DNA from: Lacimicrobium alkaliphilum
GTDB taxonomy: Bacteria > Pseudomonadota > Gammaproteobacteria > Enterobacterales > Alteromonadaceae
DNA length: 64,000 bases
Assembly: GCF_001466725.1 (NCBI RefSeq)
Contig: NZ_CP013650.1
Span: 2,356,001-2,420,000, forward strand
Reading direction: 5' to 3'
Shown here: positions 53,017 through 62,928 of the stretch, in pieces
Numbering within the stretch: position 1 is the stretch's first letter
How the letters are laid out: every line of letters begins with the position of its first letter
Program-made: the position numbers and the translations under genes
Notes under the pieces: model-generated
The model's input: the letters and a program-made list of their open reading frames with translations, nothing else
The model's database searches: none
What the model was told of the DNA's origin: nothing

Positions 53017-53418
53017 TCAGATCTGATTCAGAATGGCTTGCATCACCTGATGCAGGCCGTTGTTGCGCGACTGGCTTAAATGCCGTTCAAGGTTAATCTC
53101 TGCCAGATAGCGTTGCAGATCAAAGGCTCTTATCTGCTCGGCGGTTTTTCCTGCCAGCGCTTCACAGATAAGGGCTAACAGCCCGCGCACAATTTTGCTT
53201 GGCGAAAAGGCCCGCAACGCTATCTGCTGTTGTGCTGTTGTTACCTGCAGCCATACCTGGCTTTCACAGCCCTGCACTTCGTACTCTGTTGTGCGCTGGC
53301 TTTCGGGCAATATGGGCAGCTGTTTACCCGCCAGCATTAAGGCCCTTAACTGGTTGTCCCAGCCTCTGGCTTGTTGTACTGATAAGGCCACCGGGCCGGG
53401 TTGGAAAATATCACCCAT
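53017..53418 (-). CDS. csdE: Cysteine desulfurase-activating SufE-family protein
   Basis: 133 aa sulfur acceptor. The active cysteine lies in EVQGCESQVWL (near 51), with GLHQV at the C-terminal helix as in CsdE. Receives persulfide from a cysteine desulfurase (CsdA) and passes it on for sulfur transfer or ct6A-linked chemistry. Start 53418 MGDIF. The DUF2750 gene lies 10 bp upstream on the same strand, so the two are likely one unit. Confidence 0.92.
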   Translation of the reverse strand: MGDIFQPGPVALSVQQARGWDNQLRALMLAGKQLPILPESQRTTEYEVQGCESQVWLQVTTAQQQIALRAFSPSKIVRGLLALICEALAGKTAEQIRAFDLQRYLAEINLERHLSQSRNNGLHQVMQAILNQI

Positions 53419-53428
53419 AGATTAAAAC

Positions 53429-53803
53429 TCAGCGGGCCTGTTCTTCGGCAATGGCCTGTTGCATCTCATCGATTTTTACCACGATGGCGTCTTCTTCGCG
53501 CACCACAGGAAAGAGCATCAGCATCACCTCATCGGGCTGCCACTGGCTGAACAAGGTGTTCTGCAGCTCATCAAGGCTGATGGCTCTGGCTTTAGCCCCG
53601 GGGAAATGTACATCACTCCAATGTTGCGCCGTTTGCTGGTCAGGGAACAGCGGTGTGCAGGCATCCCCTTCGGCGCTGAGCATGGCCCACACGGCTTTTT
53701 GTGTCAGGCCCCAGAGCTGGCCCTGGCTGAGCAGCGCGGTAAAGGTATATTCGGCGCGCTGTTCGGCATCCATGGCAATAAGATCAGAAAATGTTTGGGT
53801 CAT
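53429..53803 (-). CDS. DUF2750-like protein
   Basis: 124 aa, soluble and acidic. QLWGLTQKAVWAMLSAEGD, PLFPDQQTAQHW and the late DAIVVKIDEMQQ match the DUF2750 pattern as I recall it. No catalytic motif. It sits between a DMT transporter gene and csdE on the same strand with short gaps (17 and 10 bp), so co-transcription is likely. Role unknown. Confidence 0.75.
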   Translation of the reverse strand: MTQTFSDLIAMDAEQRAEYTFTALLSQGQLWGLTQKAVWAMLSAEGDACTPLFPDQQTAQHWSDVHFPGAKARAISLDELQNTLFSQWQPDEVMLMLFPVVREEDAIVVKIDEMQQAIAEEQAR

Positions 53804-53820
53804 AACCGGCTCTTAATCAA

Positions 53821-54789
53821 TTAGCTGTCATTGGTTTCAGGGGCGACAGGGGTTTTAATGGGCGCAGCCTGCTGCTTGCCTTTGCCCACCGCGGTTAACA
53901 TGGAGCCCACCATCACCATGGCCGCACCGATATAGGCCCAGTGGTCCAGATCGCTGGGCGCAAAATGCTGCGGCCAGATACGCACCGCCCCTTCCATACT
54001 TAAAAAGGTAAACAGGGGGGCCAGGGCAATCACCGCACTGACTTTTGAAGCGTGCCACACGTGCAGGGCCTCGGTAAAGGCACCATAACCCACCACCGTA
54101 TTGGCACAGCAAAACATCAGCGCCCAGAATTGCAGCGTGCTCATATCTGTTATCAGCACGATATCGGAAAACGGCAATAACACCAGCCCGCCGGCGCAAT
54201 ACAGGATCAGGGTCAGCTGTTTAGCGGTAATGGCGCGCAGCAGCACCTTTTGCGACAAGGCATATACCGCCCAGGTGATGGCCGCCACAATAATAAACAG
54301 CACGCCCTGAGTGTACATACCTAATGAGCTGAACAGCAGCGGCAGGCGTTCATTAAAAAACAACAACAGGCCACTTAACAAAGTCACCGCGCCTACGGTT
54401 TCAAGGCGGTTAAAGCGCTCTTTATATAAGAGTATGCCGCCCAGCATCAGCAAAAAGGGCGCCAGCTGGATCAATACCTGAGCGGTTTCCGGGTTCAGGT
54501 AATCCACCCCCTTTAAATACAATATATAGTTGGCGATAAGCCCTGCTGCGGCAATAAACAACAACAGGTTATTACTGCGGCTGATAGCGCGCATGGGTGG
54601 CAAAGCATTAGATTTATACAGCATCAGCCCCACAAACACCGCCGCCAGCGTAAAACGGAACCAGGTGATGGTAATGGCATCCATCACCTGCAGGCTGAGT
54701 TTCAGAAAAACCGGCAGCATGCCCCACAACACGGCGGTAAGCAGAGAGAGGCCGAAGCCATACCAATGTCTGACAGCAACGTTATGCAT
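53821..54789 (-). CDS. DMT-superfamily transporter (EamA type)
   Basis: 322 aa inner-membrane permease with ten predicted helices in two EamA repeats (about 10-145 and 155-290): LLTAVLWGMLPVFLKLSL and the second-half LFIIVAAITWAVYALSQKVL are the repeat starts. Probably exports or imports a small metabolite; substrate unknown. Upstream flank is repeat E6. The C-terminal end has a short charged tail (KGKQQAAPIKTP). Confidence 0.9.
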   Translation of the reverse strand: MHNVAVRHWYGFGLSLLTAVLWGMLPVFLKLSLQVMDAITITWFRFTLAAVFVGLMLYKSNALPPMRAISRSNNLLLFIAAAGLIANYILYLKGVDYLNPETAQVLIQLAPFLLMLGGILLYKERFNRLETVGAVTLLSGLLLFFNERLPLLFSSLGMYTQGVLFIIVAAITWAVYALSQKVLLRAITAKQLTLILYCAGGLVLLPFSDIVLITDMSTLQFWALMFCCANTVVGYGAFTEALHVWHASKVSAVIALAPLFTFLSMEGAVRIWPQHFAPSDLDHWAYIGAAMVMVGSMLTAVGKGKQQAAPIKTPVAPETNDS

Positions 54790-54800
54790 AATAAGGGCTC

Positions 54801-55067
54801 AGGGCCTGTTTACCTTTCATATTCGTCTCTGTTGAGAGCAAAAAATGCTTCAATCAAGGCGCGAGCGGTGTGGTTTAGCCATCTAAACGAGCCGCGATTA
54901 ACGCAGAGTGAAGCATTTTTTGCCTCAACCCGAAGGGCTGGGGCCATTGTTCCACCCAGCAGTGTTATTAGTCGTTTCTTTAGGCCCACTAAACTTCACT
55001 CCTTCTGCCTCGCTGGATGAAAAATTGGCCACCAGCAGAGCGCGTATATGAAAGATAAGCAGGCCCT
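54801..55067. repeat. Three-way-junction repeat element, copy E6
   Basis: 267 bp between rluB and the DMT transporter. Outer arms AGGGCCTGTTTACCTTTCAT and ATGAAAGATAAGCAGGCCCT. Branch A pairs AAAAAATGCTTCA with TGAAGCATTTTTT, inner GTTTAG-CCAT-CTAAAC. Branch B pairs GGCCATTGTT with AAAATTGGCC around TTAGGCCCACTAAAC. Closest relative of E5; lies 2 bp after the rluB stop. Confidence 0.92.
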
Positions 55068-55069
55068 AC

Positions 55070-55918
55070 TTACTGCTTGTTTTTGATCTGATGTTTTCTG
55101 ACCGCCCTGCGCATGCGCGAGATCTGCACATGGTCCAGTTGCTTTTTGTCTTCTATTTTCAGCAGGGTTTCGGTTTCAGGGGCCAGATGCGCCAGTTTGC
55201 GCAGGCCGTTCACCACTTTAAGTTCCAGCTCAACCCAGCCGCCCTGTGGCAGGCGTTTTTGCAGTTCCACATCGCCATAACGCACACGGATCAGGCGGCT
55301 GACGGTCACCTCCTGAGATTCCCACATGCGCCTGACTTCACGGTTGCGCCCTTCAGACAGGGTCACATTAAACCAGTGGTTCATGCTGTCTTCGTCACCG
55401 GGGTGGCGGCGTATGCTGGTAAATTTGGCTTCACCGTCTTCAAGCTTGACCCCGGCCTTGAGGCGTTTAAGCATTACATCGGTGACTTTGCCGTACACCC
55501 GCACCGCGTACTCACGTTCCACTTCCTTACTGGGGTGCATCAGGCCGTTGGCCAGTTCACCGTCATTGGTAAACAGCAATAAGCCGCTGGTATTAATATC
55601 CAGCCGGCCAACCGCAATCCAGCGGCCATTTTTAATCCGTGGCAGACGATCAAATACCGTGGGGCGCCCTTCGGGGTCTTTGCGGCTGCACAGCTCCCCT
55701 TCCGGCTTGTTGTACATCAGCACCCGGCAAACGGTTTTCTGATTTTGCGGGCCAAGCGGATTGCCATCCACCCGGATTTTATCTTCGGGCTCCACACGCA
55801 GGCCCAGCTCGGCCACTTTACCATTGACCGAAATCCGGCCGTCGCTGATCCATTTCTCCATCTCCCGACGGGAACCGATACCGGCATTCGCCAGTACTTT
55901 TTGCAATTTATCGCTCAC
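55070..55918 (-). CDS. rluB: 23S rRNA pseudouridine 2605 synthase
   Basis: 282 aa. S4 RNA-binding domain at the N-terminus ([20 protein letters not shown]), then the RsuA-type synthase domain with catalytic aspartate in [25 protein letters not shown] and [10 protein letters not shown] are further family blocks. Modifies U2605 in helix 93 of 23S rRNA. The basic C-terminal tail ([13 protein letters not shown]) is typical of RluB. Stand-alone. Confidence 0.96.
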   Translation of the reverse strand: MSDKLQKVLANAGIGSRREMEKWISDGRISVNGKVAELGLRVEPEDKIRVDGNPLGPQNQKTVCRVLMYNKPEGELCSRKDPEGRPTVFDRLPRIKNGRWIAVGRLDINTSGLLLFTNDGELANGLMHPSKEVEREYAVRVYGKVTDVMLKRLKAGVKLEDGEAKFTSIRRHPGDEDSMNHWFNVTLSEGRNREVRRMWESQEVTVSRLIRVRYGDVELQKRLPQGGWVELELKVVNGLRKLAHLAPETETLLKIEDKKQLDHVQISRMRRAVRKHQIKNKQ

Positions 55919-56040
55919 CTGCGCTCCACTCTATGCGGCCAGTGTGCTGCTAAACAGCCACTGGCACAAAATTCACTGAATAATCGGCGCTATTGTACGT
56001 GCAGGGCGAGGCTAATACCAATAAATGGCTATCATCGATG

Positions 56041-57486
56041 TCAGTAAAACGTCACCCTGGCGGAATACAGCTGTGCCTGCTCATTTTCACCGTCCAGATA
56101 CAGTTGCATATCGTAGCGCTCACCGGAGAGAAAAATGCCGCCGTGGGCCACCTGTAAATGCTGCCCCAGGCTTTGTCTGATGGCGGTTAACGAGCTTCCC
56201 TGGCGCAATGTGCTGGTCAGTGTCCAGCCTTGTGCAGTGTCTTGTGCCAGCTTATTGCTGAATACCTGCTGATAGAGATGTAACCGGGTGGTGCCAGGGC
56301 GGTTCACCTCCAGCACCAGGTGGTTATCAAAAATATCCAGATGCCCGCGATGAGAATGAAAAATACGCCCCAGTGGCTGCCCTATTTCCGGCATTAGATC
56401 CACAAAACGCAAATCCTGCTGATGCTCAATGCGCTGCATAAAGTCGCTGATTAGCTGGTAATTCACCGTCTTTTTAAGGTTCACCGGCGTGAGCCTGGCA
56501 TTATGATGATAAAGCCGGAATCCTATAACATAACGCTGGTTATCTGCATCAGGCTGATTACTGTGAGCCCTGTCTAAGAGTAAGGATAATCGGCTATCCC
56601 CCTGCTTTATTAAAAATGCGGAAGACTGGGGCTGGTAGGTTCCTGCCGGCAACGCATCGCGCACCTGCTGCAAAGAGGATTTATTGCCTATGCCGGCATC
56701 GCCAATCTGCCAGGAAAAATTATCAAAACCAGGCAGCGGCGGGATCTGATTGAGCAGCTCGAAGGCAAGGTAGCCATCGGTAAACTCTGCCATCACCAGT
56801 TTATCCTGCTGAAAGTGCAACCAGTGCCTGCGGCCATACAACAGGCTCTGGGTATCAGAAAACAACTTAAACTCAGCACTGGGATAACCAAGCTGTTCAA
56901 TCACCGCAGCCCGGTTTTGCCCAAGCTTAACACCATAAAGCCCTTGTTCCAGCGAAACCTTCTGATGCTCGGGTAATGGCCTGTCTGCCCAGTTCTGGTT
57001 GTTAATTTTTTCGTCTGTCAGCAAAGAGCGGGCCACCGGGAATGTCACTTCAAGCTGAGTCTTACGTTGCCTTTTTGCCACAATATTAAAATTTATCACA
57101 GGTTGCCCGCGATGATCATAATCTGCAATCTGGCGTTTGGCCGTGTCTTCCTTCTCACAATAATCGACAGGTAACGCGGTGTATTTGTAGAGCTGTCTGC
57201 TGTGGCGTTCACCGCCTCTGTCCATTAAATCTCTGGTATGCACCTTAAGATCGGTGATCACCAGAGCATCGGCACCCTGCTCCCCGGCTGCGCCACGCAG
57301 TTTAAACAAAACCGACTGTAAACTGCTTTCATAGCCGCCACTGCCCAGGTTTGTTTCTACCTCTCCCTGAGCGTTTACAGCCTCATATTGTTGATAATCA
57401 CAACCAGGGAAATAAGGCAGAATTTCAGGCAGTGCCAGTGCTTTTGAACAAATAAAAAGTGGGATTATTAGCAGGGACTTTTTCAT
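56041..57486 (-). CDS. Exported hypothetical protein
   Basis: 481 aa with a signal peptide (KKSLLIIPLFICSKALA-L, about 18 residues). Two cysteines (FPGCDYQ, DYCEKED). Contains a GLYGVKLGQNRAAVIEQLG block (SmpA/BamE-like, about 185-205) and two similar turns (KSSLQQVRDALP; SLTAIRQSLGQ), so it may be built of repeated small lipocalin-like or BamE-like units. No known family. Periplasmic. Gene stands alone, 76 bp from the fructokinase gene stop. Confidence 0.7.
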   Translation of the reverse strand: MKKSLLIIPLFICSKALALPEILPYFPGCDYQQYEAVNAQGEVETNLGSGGYESSLQSVLFKLRGAAGEQGADALVITDLKVHTRDLMDRGGERHSRQLYKYTALPVDYCEKEDTAKRQIADYDHRGQPVINFNIVAKRQRKTQLEVTFPVARSLLTDEKINNQNWADRPLPEHQKVSLEQGLYGVKLGQNRAAVIEQLGYPSAEFKLFSDTQSLLYGRRHWLHFQQDKLVMAEFTDGYLAFELLNQIPPLPGFDNFSWQIGDAGIGNKSSLQQVRDALPAGTYQPQSSAFLIKQGDSRLSLLLDRAHSNQPDADNQRYVIGFRLYHHNARLTPVNLKKTVNYQLISDFMQRIEHQQDLRFVDLMPEIGQPLGRIFHSHRGHLDIFDNHLVLEVNRPGTTRLHLYQQVFSNKLAQDTAQGWTLTSTLRQGSSLTAIRQSLGQHLQVAHGGIFLSGERYDMQLYLDGENEQAQLYSARVTFY

Positions 57487-57562
57487 TATCGCTCCATGAT
57501 ATGTTTTTCTTATTACTATACCCTACTCACTTTTGCTCCGCTTGCCAACACAAAGCCGCACA

Positions 57563-58534
57563 CTACCCCTGCCGTTCACCCATCATCAGCGCTTCTGCCT
57601 CGGTGCTGTCGGCCAGCGCTGTAAAGGCCCCGGGGCGGCTTACGGCAATGGCGCCGCAACAGCTGGCAAAGTAAACCGCTTGTTCAAGTTTTGCCAGCGG
57701 CTGTTCGGTCAGCGGCTCATCACTCTGGCTCAGGCGATACAATAACCCGCCAATAAAAGCATCCCCCCCGGCGGTGGTATCCACCACTTCTGTAGCAGGC
57801 GGCGTTATTTTTCGCTCACCTGCGCGGGTGATCATACGCACAGGGCCGCCGCCATCTGTCACCAGTATTAAGCGGCAGTGATCAACCAGGCAATCATTTA
57901 AATACTGCTGCGTATTCTCACCGGCCAGATAGTTAAGCTCGTCGCGGGAGAACTTAACGATTTCGGACTGCCTGACCAGATCATTGATCTGCGCTTTATC
58001 AGCCTGACCTTCGGGCCACAGATTATGGCGCAGATTGACATCGAAACTTAAGCACGAACCCGCAGTGCGGGCTTTACTGACCAGCGCCTGTGTTGCCTCT
58101 GCTGCAAATTCCGTGGTCAGACAATTACTGCAAAAATGCACTATTGGCTTATCAGTAAACCAGTGCGCGTCAATGTGTTTGGGGTCAAACAACAGATCGG
58201 CCGTATTGTTACGGTAAAAACTGAATGAACGCTCTTTGTGTTGATCCAGCATCACAAAGGCCAGTGCTGTGGGCGCACTGGCGTGCCTTAATAACAAAGA
58301 GGTGTCCACCTGATAGGCCTTCAGTGCCTGTTCCAGAAAATCACCAAAGGCATCGCCGCCCACCTGCCCGGCAAATTTCGCCCTGCCCCCCAGTCTTGCC
58401 ACCGCCACGGCGGCATTGGCCGGTGCACCACCCGGATACTGGCGGTAACCGGGTAGTGTCAGAGGCCCCTGCTGCTGTTCGTCGGTATGCAGAAAATCAA
58501 TCAGCGCCTCACCAAAGCAAATTACCGTTTTCAT
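57563..58534 (-). CDS. PfkB-family fructokinase
   Basis: 323 aa. Phosphorylates fructose (probable) to fructose 6-phosphate with ATP. YPGGAPANAAVAVARLGG is the N-terminal PfkB signature, and DTTAGGDAFIGGLL near 248 carries the catalytic base aspartate and the anion hole. Likely scrK-type because it sits 9 bp after the sodium symporter gene in a sucrose locus; amylosucrase releases fructose, which this enzyme would trap. Confidence 0.9.
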   Translation of the reverse strand: MKTVICFGEALIDFLHTDEQQQGPLTLPGYRQYPGGAPANAAVAVARLGGRAKFAGQVGGDAFGDFLEQALKAYQVDTSLLLRHASAPTALAFVMLDQHKERSFSFYRNNTADLLFDPKHIDAHWFTDKPIVHFCSNCLTTEFAAEATQALVSKARTAGSCLSFDVNLRHNLWPEGQADKAQINDLVRQSEIVKFSRDELNYLAGENTQQYLNDCLVDHCRLILVTDGGGPVRMITRAGERKITPPATEVVDTTAGGDAFIGGLLYRLSQSDEPLTEQPLAKLEQAVYFASCCGAIAVSRPGAFTALADSTEAEALMMGERQG

Positions 58535-58543
58535 TGGCTCTCC

Positions 58544-60124
58544 TTATGCAAAAGCCACAACCAGTGCCGTGGTCACCGCCAGCAATACAACAGATAAAAA
58601 GATATAGTTCTGATACAGGGGCAATCGGGCCTCGTCCTGCATTTCCTGACGAAACTGCGCCGGGCTCCAGGTATAGGCCTGTTTATCCTCAGATAAGGGC
58701 TGTTTTTCAATCAGGCTGATCACAATGCCTGTCACCATGGCGATGGCAAACAGCAACCCCGCCACATGCAAAAAGTGAATATCCACCACGCCTGCGCCCT
58801 GCGCGATCAGCATCGAAACCGACAGGGCCAGGGAGAGCATAAAGCTGTAAAAGGCGGCATTGGCGGTCATGCCTTTGTACAGCGCACCGAGAATAAACAC
58901 CGACACCACAGGTGGCGCAATATAGGCCAGCACCTGTTGCAGGTATTCAAACAAGGAGCCGAATTTTTCGATATAGGGTGCCCAGGCTGCGGCGGCCAGC
59001 ATAAAAATAAAGGCGGTGAGCCGGCCTACTTTCATCAGCTGTTTTGAGGTTAAATCCGGCTTGGCCTTGGAGACAAAATCCATGGTCACCAGGGTCGAGG
59101 CAGAATGCAGGGTCGAATCAATACTCGACATCAGCGCCGCCAGGATCCCGGCCACCACCAGACCTTTTAACCCCACCGGCAGAAGCTCAAAAATCAGCGT
59201 CGGATAAACCAGATTCGGGCTCTCAATATCCGGGTAGAGAATCCTGGCAATAGTACCGGGAAAGACCATCAGAAATAACACCGGCAGCTTCAGCGCACCG
59301 GCCAGCAACAGGCCCCAGCGGCCATGCTGGTTGTTTTTAGCACTGAGTACCCGTTGCACCATAAACTGATTGGTACACCAGAAGTAAAAACCCAGCACCG
59401 GCACGCCGAACAGCAGCCCTGTCCAGGGCATAGAGGGATCATCCGCCGGGCGGATCAGGCTTAAGGCCTCAGGATCCGTGGCAGCCTGGATAGCATCCCA
59501 GCCGCCGGCCTTGTTATAGGCAATTACCGTAATGGCGATGGCGCCGATCAGGATCAGCACGGTCTGGATGGCATCGGTATAAATGACCGCTTTTAAGCCC
59601 CCGACAATAGTATAAATACCGGCCGCAATAGAGAGCACAAAAATAATCTCCCACAACTCAAAAGCCGGGAAGATCAGTTTCAGTAAGATGCCACCGGCAA
59701 ACAGTGCCCCGGCGGTATCAATCAGGATATTGCCAATCAGCGTCACGCCGGAGAAATAGTACCTGGAACGCACATCGAAGCGGCGTTCGAGATACTCGGG
59801 CATGGTATAGATTTTTGAATTGAGATAGATAGGCAGCAGGAAGATGGCGAAAAACACCAGCACCACCGAGGCCATCCATTCATAGTTAAACACCGAAATA
59901 CCGGTGGAATACGCCGAGCCGGACAGGCCCACCAGGGTGGTACTGGAGATATTCGAGGCAAACAGCGAGATCCCCACAAAGGGCCAGATCATGCTGCGGC
60001 CGGCAAGAAAGTAGTCCTGGGCGTCTTTATGCTTACTGCCCACTTTTACGCCGATAAACATCACTACGGCAAAGTAGATCAGGATAAAAACGATATCGAT
60101 TTGACCCAGACTGTAATCAGTCAT
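58544..60124 (-). CDS. Sodium:solute symporter (SSS family), probable sucrose transporter
   Basis: 526 aa with about 14 hydrophobic helices. FLAGRSMIWPFVGISLFASN and the AALMSSIDSTLHSASTLVTMD block (sodium-site region) are SSS hallmarks. Inner-membrane Na+-driven sugar uptake. The ATG at 60124 follows AAGGATA, better than the in-frame ATG at 60139. Co-directional with the TonB receptor upstream (113-bp gap) and the fructokinase downstream, so an outer-membrane to cytosol sucrose route is likely. Confidence 0.9.
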   Translation of the reverse strand: MTDYSLGQIDIVFILIYFAVVMFIGVKVGSKHKDAQDYFLAGRSMIWPFVGISLFASNISSTTLVGLSGSAYSTGISVFNYEWMASVVLVFFAIFLLPIYLNSKIYTMPEYLERRFDVRSRYYFSGVTLIGNILIDTAGALFAGGILLKLIFPAFELWEIIFVLSIAAGIYTIVGGLKAVIYTDAIQTVLILIGAIAITVIAYNKAGGWDAIQAATDPEALSLIRPADDPSMPWTGLLFGVPVLGFYFWCTNQFMVQRVLSAKNNQHGRWGLLLAGALKLPVLFLMVFPGTIARILYPDIESPNLVYPTLIFELLPVGLKGLVVAGILAALMSSIDSTLHSASTLVTMDFVSKAKPDLTSKQLMKVGRLTAFIFMLAAAAWAPYIEKFGSLFEYLQQVLAYIAPPVVSVFILGALYKGMTANAAFYSFMLSLALSVSMLIAQGAGVVDIHFLHVAGLLFAIAMVTGIVISLIEKQPLSEDKQAYTWSPAQFRQEMQDEARLPLYQNYIFLSVVLLAVTTALVVAFA

Positions 60125-60237
60125 AGCGGTATCCTTCAAACAGCCAGCGCGACCCCATCAGGAACGCGATTCTAATAATTTCAGACAGCTTTATGCCAGA
60201 CAGGCACACCATCCCTGGCGCCTGCTGACAAATACAA

Positions 60238-62748
60238 TCAGAACTCGTAGCGCAGGGAGATATTGGTTGTGCGCCCGTTTAAGGGGCGGGCACGAATGAT
60301 ATCACCCGGGTTGGCAAAACCCTCTTCCGATTCGGTAATAACGAACTCGTCTGAGGCGTTATTCACGTTCAGGGATACCGAAAACCGATCCGAGGCGTAC
60401 CAGGTGGCAAACAGGTTAACCAGCATATAGGCATCCTGCTTCAGCTCATTGGAATCCTGCACATAGTAGGACGATGAGCCCTGCAGGCTGGCACCAAACA
60501 GCCAGTCGGCACTCTGGTACTGAGGCGTCAGGGTGTAGATAAAGTCAGCCTGGCGCCGGGGTGTTTTGCCCACTAATGCCGGGTTAAACACGTCCTTGCT
60601 GATCTCGGCATCGGTCCAGGTCATATTGCCCTGCAGGGTAAACCCATGGCCGAATTCATACAGCCCCTCAAGTTCAAGGCCGGTAGCCTCATACTCACGG
60701 ATAAAGGTCAGCCCGGAAGTCACTTCCGCCTGCGTATCCTGGGTGACGGTATCAAACAAGGTGGCATTTAGCTGGAAATCGGCGGTGGCATATTTTACCC
60801 CCACTTCCAGCTGTTCGGTTTCATCATAGCCCGAGGTGGTGTCGCTCAGACTGCCATCGGCATTCAGGGCGCCGGGGATCTGTACCAGACGATCGGCAAT
60901 GGCGCGACCACCTTCACTATAACGGCCAAACAAGGTCAGTTCTTTGCTGTACAGATAAGAGCCCCCTAATGAAAAGGACGTGTTACTGGCATCATAATTG
61001 ACCGCCTGTACCGCCGCACCGCCGCGATTAAGATTGATCACCCCGCCGCTGAAAAAGCCGCCGTTAATTGCAGAGGCATCTTCGGTATTGCCGCTGATCA
61101 CACCATCACCGTTGATATCCACATCGGTATTGCCGCCACAGCAACTGTTGATCACTTCACCGGTGGCTTTGACTTCGTCGTGACGGGCACTGACATCAAT
61201 CAGCCAGTTCTCACCGATTTCAAAGCCAAGGTTAATATAAGGCGCGGTGGTGGTGTATTGCAGATCCCAGTCCCAGGACAAAAAGCTTGGTGCCCACAGC
61301 CCATTGTTCACCAATGCTTCACCATTGGCATCTTCGATATGCAGTAACTGGGAGTTATTACCGTCTACCGTCTGAATATAGGTTTGCCAGCTGTTCCAGG
61401 TGGCTTCGATATTCTGCTTGGAATAGTAATAGCCCACAGTCAGGGTCATACCGTTGTTAAATTCCTTGCGCAGATTCAGATCGTTAATCAGGTTACCCAA
61501 ATCGCGCAGTTCGGTATCAAACTGCAGATTCAACAAGGCCAGACCGTCGTAGTTATTGCCGGCACCGGGGCCATTGGCCAGTACCACAGAAGTGGAGGAA
61601 CAATCGAAGCTGTTGCCCTGGCCATCAAGAGCCGAGCCACAGATGGCCTGCGCCATACTGTCTGCCGATTGCGGCCCGAAGCCGCCGAAGGTATCGGTAA
61701 AAGGCGAGATAAAGCTGCCGCTGATATCGCTGGTTCTGAATTTATTCAGCAGGAACAGATCCTGTGCCACTTCCAGATCTGCTTCGAAGCCAAAAGAGGT
61801 AACTTTGGACTCGATACCGTCGGTCACATCACGGTTGCGGGGATTACCATAGGCATCGAAAGTAGACACATTGGTATTGTATGCCGAATGCAGGGTCTGT
61901 GAGCTGGCATCAAAGTTTGGCACCGCACCGAAGCTGCCGTTGGACTTTACTGCCACAGGTGCAGGCAGATAAGTGGTCACCCGATCGTCGAGGTTTTTAA
62001 AGAAGAAGCGCAAATGACCATTATCCAGCAACTGGGTCACGTTCAGTTTTATCTGGCCGCCATTGTCACCGTCAAAACCGGTATCGCGGGTACCTTCGCC
62101 ATCGCGGGCAAAGCCGGCAATATGAAAATACAGGTCGCGGTTAAACTCACCGCCATAGGCGAAATCGAGACGGAACTCGTCATAATCCACCCCGAAAGAG
62201 GTGCCGATGGCGCCGCCACCGGATTCACCGGTATTGCTGATCATATTGATCACACCACCTGGTGAGTTACTGGCAAAGGTGGAGGCCGAACCGCCCCGTA
62301 CCGACTCCACCAGCCCCACAGACCAGTCATGGCGCATAAAGTTGTCGGTATTACCGAAGTTGATATCACCGAATTCCAGCACCGGCAGCCCATCTTCATG
62401 CAGCTGCATAAACTTGGAGCCGCCGGTGGCCAGCGGAATACCGCGAATAGTTATATTGGCGTTACCGCCACCGCCTGATGATTCGGCGCGGATACCGGGC
62501 AGCGCGCGGAACACTTCAGCGGTAGAGCGCGGTGCCAGTTTAAATACCTCTTCCTGGGAGAAAGAGCTGACCGACACACTGGCTTCCTGCATTGTCGCCC
62601 CACCGGGGCTGGCGGTCACAACAATCTGTTCAAATTTTTCTTTCGGCTGCTGCGCCGGTGATGCCTCTTCCTGCGCCACAAGTGGCTGAGTCAGAAACAA
62701 CCCGGCAATTGCCAGGGCCACGGGGGTTTTACTAAAACGCTCAGTCAT
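60238..62748 (-). CDS. TonB-dependent receptor, probable sucrose or oligosaccharide importer
   Basis: 836 aa. Signal peptide (cleavage near LVA-Q, about residue 26 from this start), TonB-box-like EKFEQIVVTAS, plug domain with ITIRGIPLATGG and a barrel ending in ...NISLRYEF with terminal Phe. It heads the minus-strand arm of the sucrose locus. The ATG at 62748 (MTERFSK) follows GAGGA; the frame extends upstream to 62814 without support. A LacI-type palindrome lies 72 bp upstream. Confidence 0.9.
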   Translation of the reverse strand: MTERFSKTPVALAIAGLFLTQPLVAQEEASPAQQPKEKFEQIVVTASPGGATMQEASVSVSSFSQEEVFKLAPRSTAEVFRALPGIRAESSGGGGNANITIRGIPLATGGSKFMQLHEDGLPVLEFGDINFGNTDNFMRHDWSVGLVESVRGGSASTFASNSPGGVINMISNTGESGGGAIGTSFGVDYDEFRLDFAYGGEFNRDLYFHIAGFARDGEGTRDTGFDGDNGGQIKLNVTQLLDNGHLRFFFKNLDDRVTTYLPAPVAVKSNGSFGAVPNFDASSQTLHSAYNTNVSTFDAYGNPRNRDVTDGIESKVTSFGFEADLEVAQDLFLLNKFRTSDISGSFISPFTDTFGGFGPQSADSMAQAICGSALDGQGNSFDCSSTSVVLANGPGAGNNYDGLALLNLQFDTELRDLGNLINDLNLRKEFNNGMTLTVGYYYSKQNIEATWNSWQTYIQTVDGNNSQLLHIEDANGEALVNNGLWAPSFLSWDWDLQYTTTAPYINLGFEIGENWLIDVSARHDEVKATGEVINSCCGGNTDVDINGDGVISGNTEDASAINGGFFSGGVINLNRGGAAVQAVNYDASNTSFSLGGSYLYSKELTLFGRYSEGGRAIADRLVQIPGALNADGSLSDTTSGYDETEQLEVGVKYATADFQLNATLFDTVTQDTQAEVTSGLTFIREYEATGLELEGLYEFGHGFTLQGNMTWTDAEISKDVFNPALVGKTPRRQADFIYTLTPQYQSADWLFGASLQGSSSYYVQDSNELKQDAYMLVNLFATWYASDRFSVSLNVNNASDEFVITESEEGFANPGDIIRARPLNGRTTNISLRYEF

Positions 62749-62820
62749 GGGTTTGTCCTCTGGTGGTATGGTTTTTATACGACTCAACAAAGCCGAATGT
62801 AAAGTCACTTGCAAAGTCTT

Positions 62821-62834
62821 CTTAAACGTTTAAG
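62821..62834. promoter_or_regulatory. LacI-family operator between the divergent sucrose genes
   Basis: CTTAAACGTTTAAG, a perfect 14-bp palindrome with the central CG typical of LacI-family sites. It lies between the receptor gene (start 62748, minus) and the amylosucrase gene (start 62929, plus), so one repressor could control both arms. No LacI gene is in view. Confidence 0.8.
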
Positions 62835-62928
62835 ATGGAAGTTAGCAAAGATTTCACAGCGTGTAAATTGTTTGTGAAATTTTATTTTCGGCAGGTAGAG
62901 TTAACCTGATAAACAGCCAAGGTGAATT

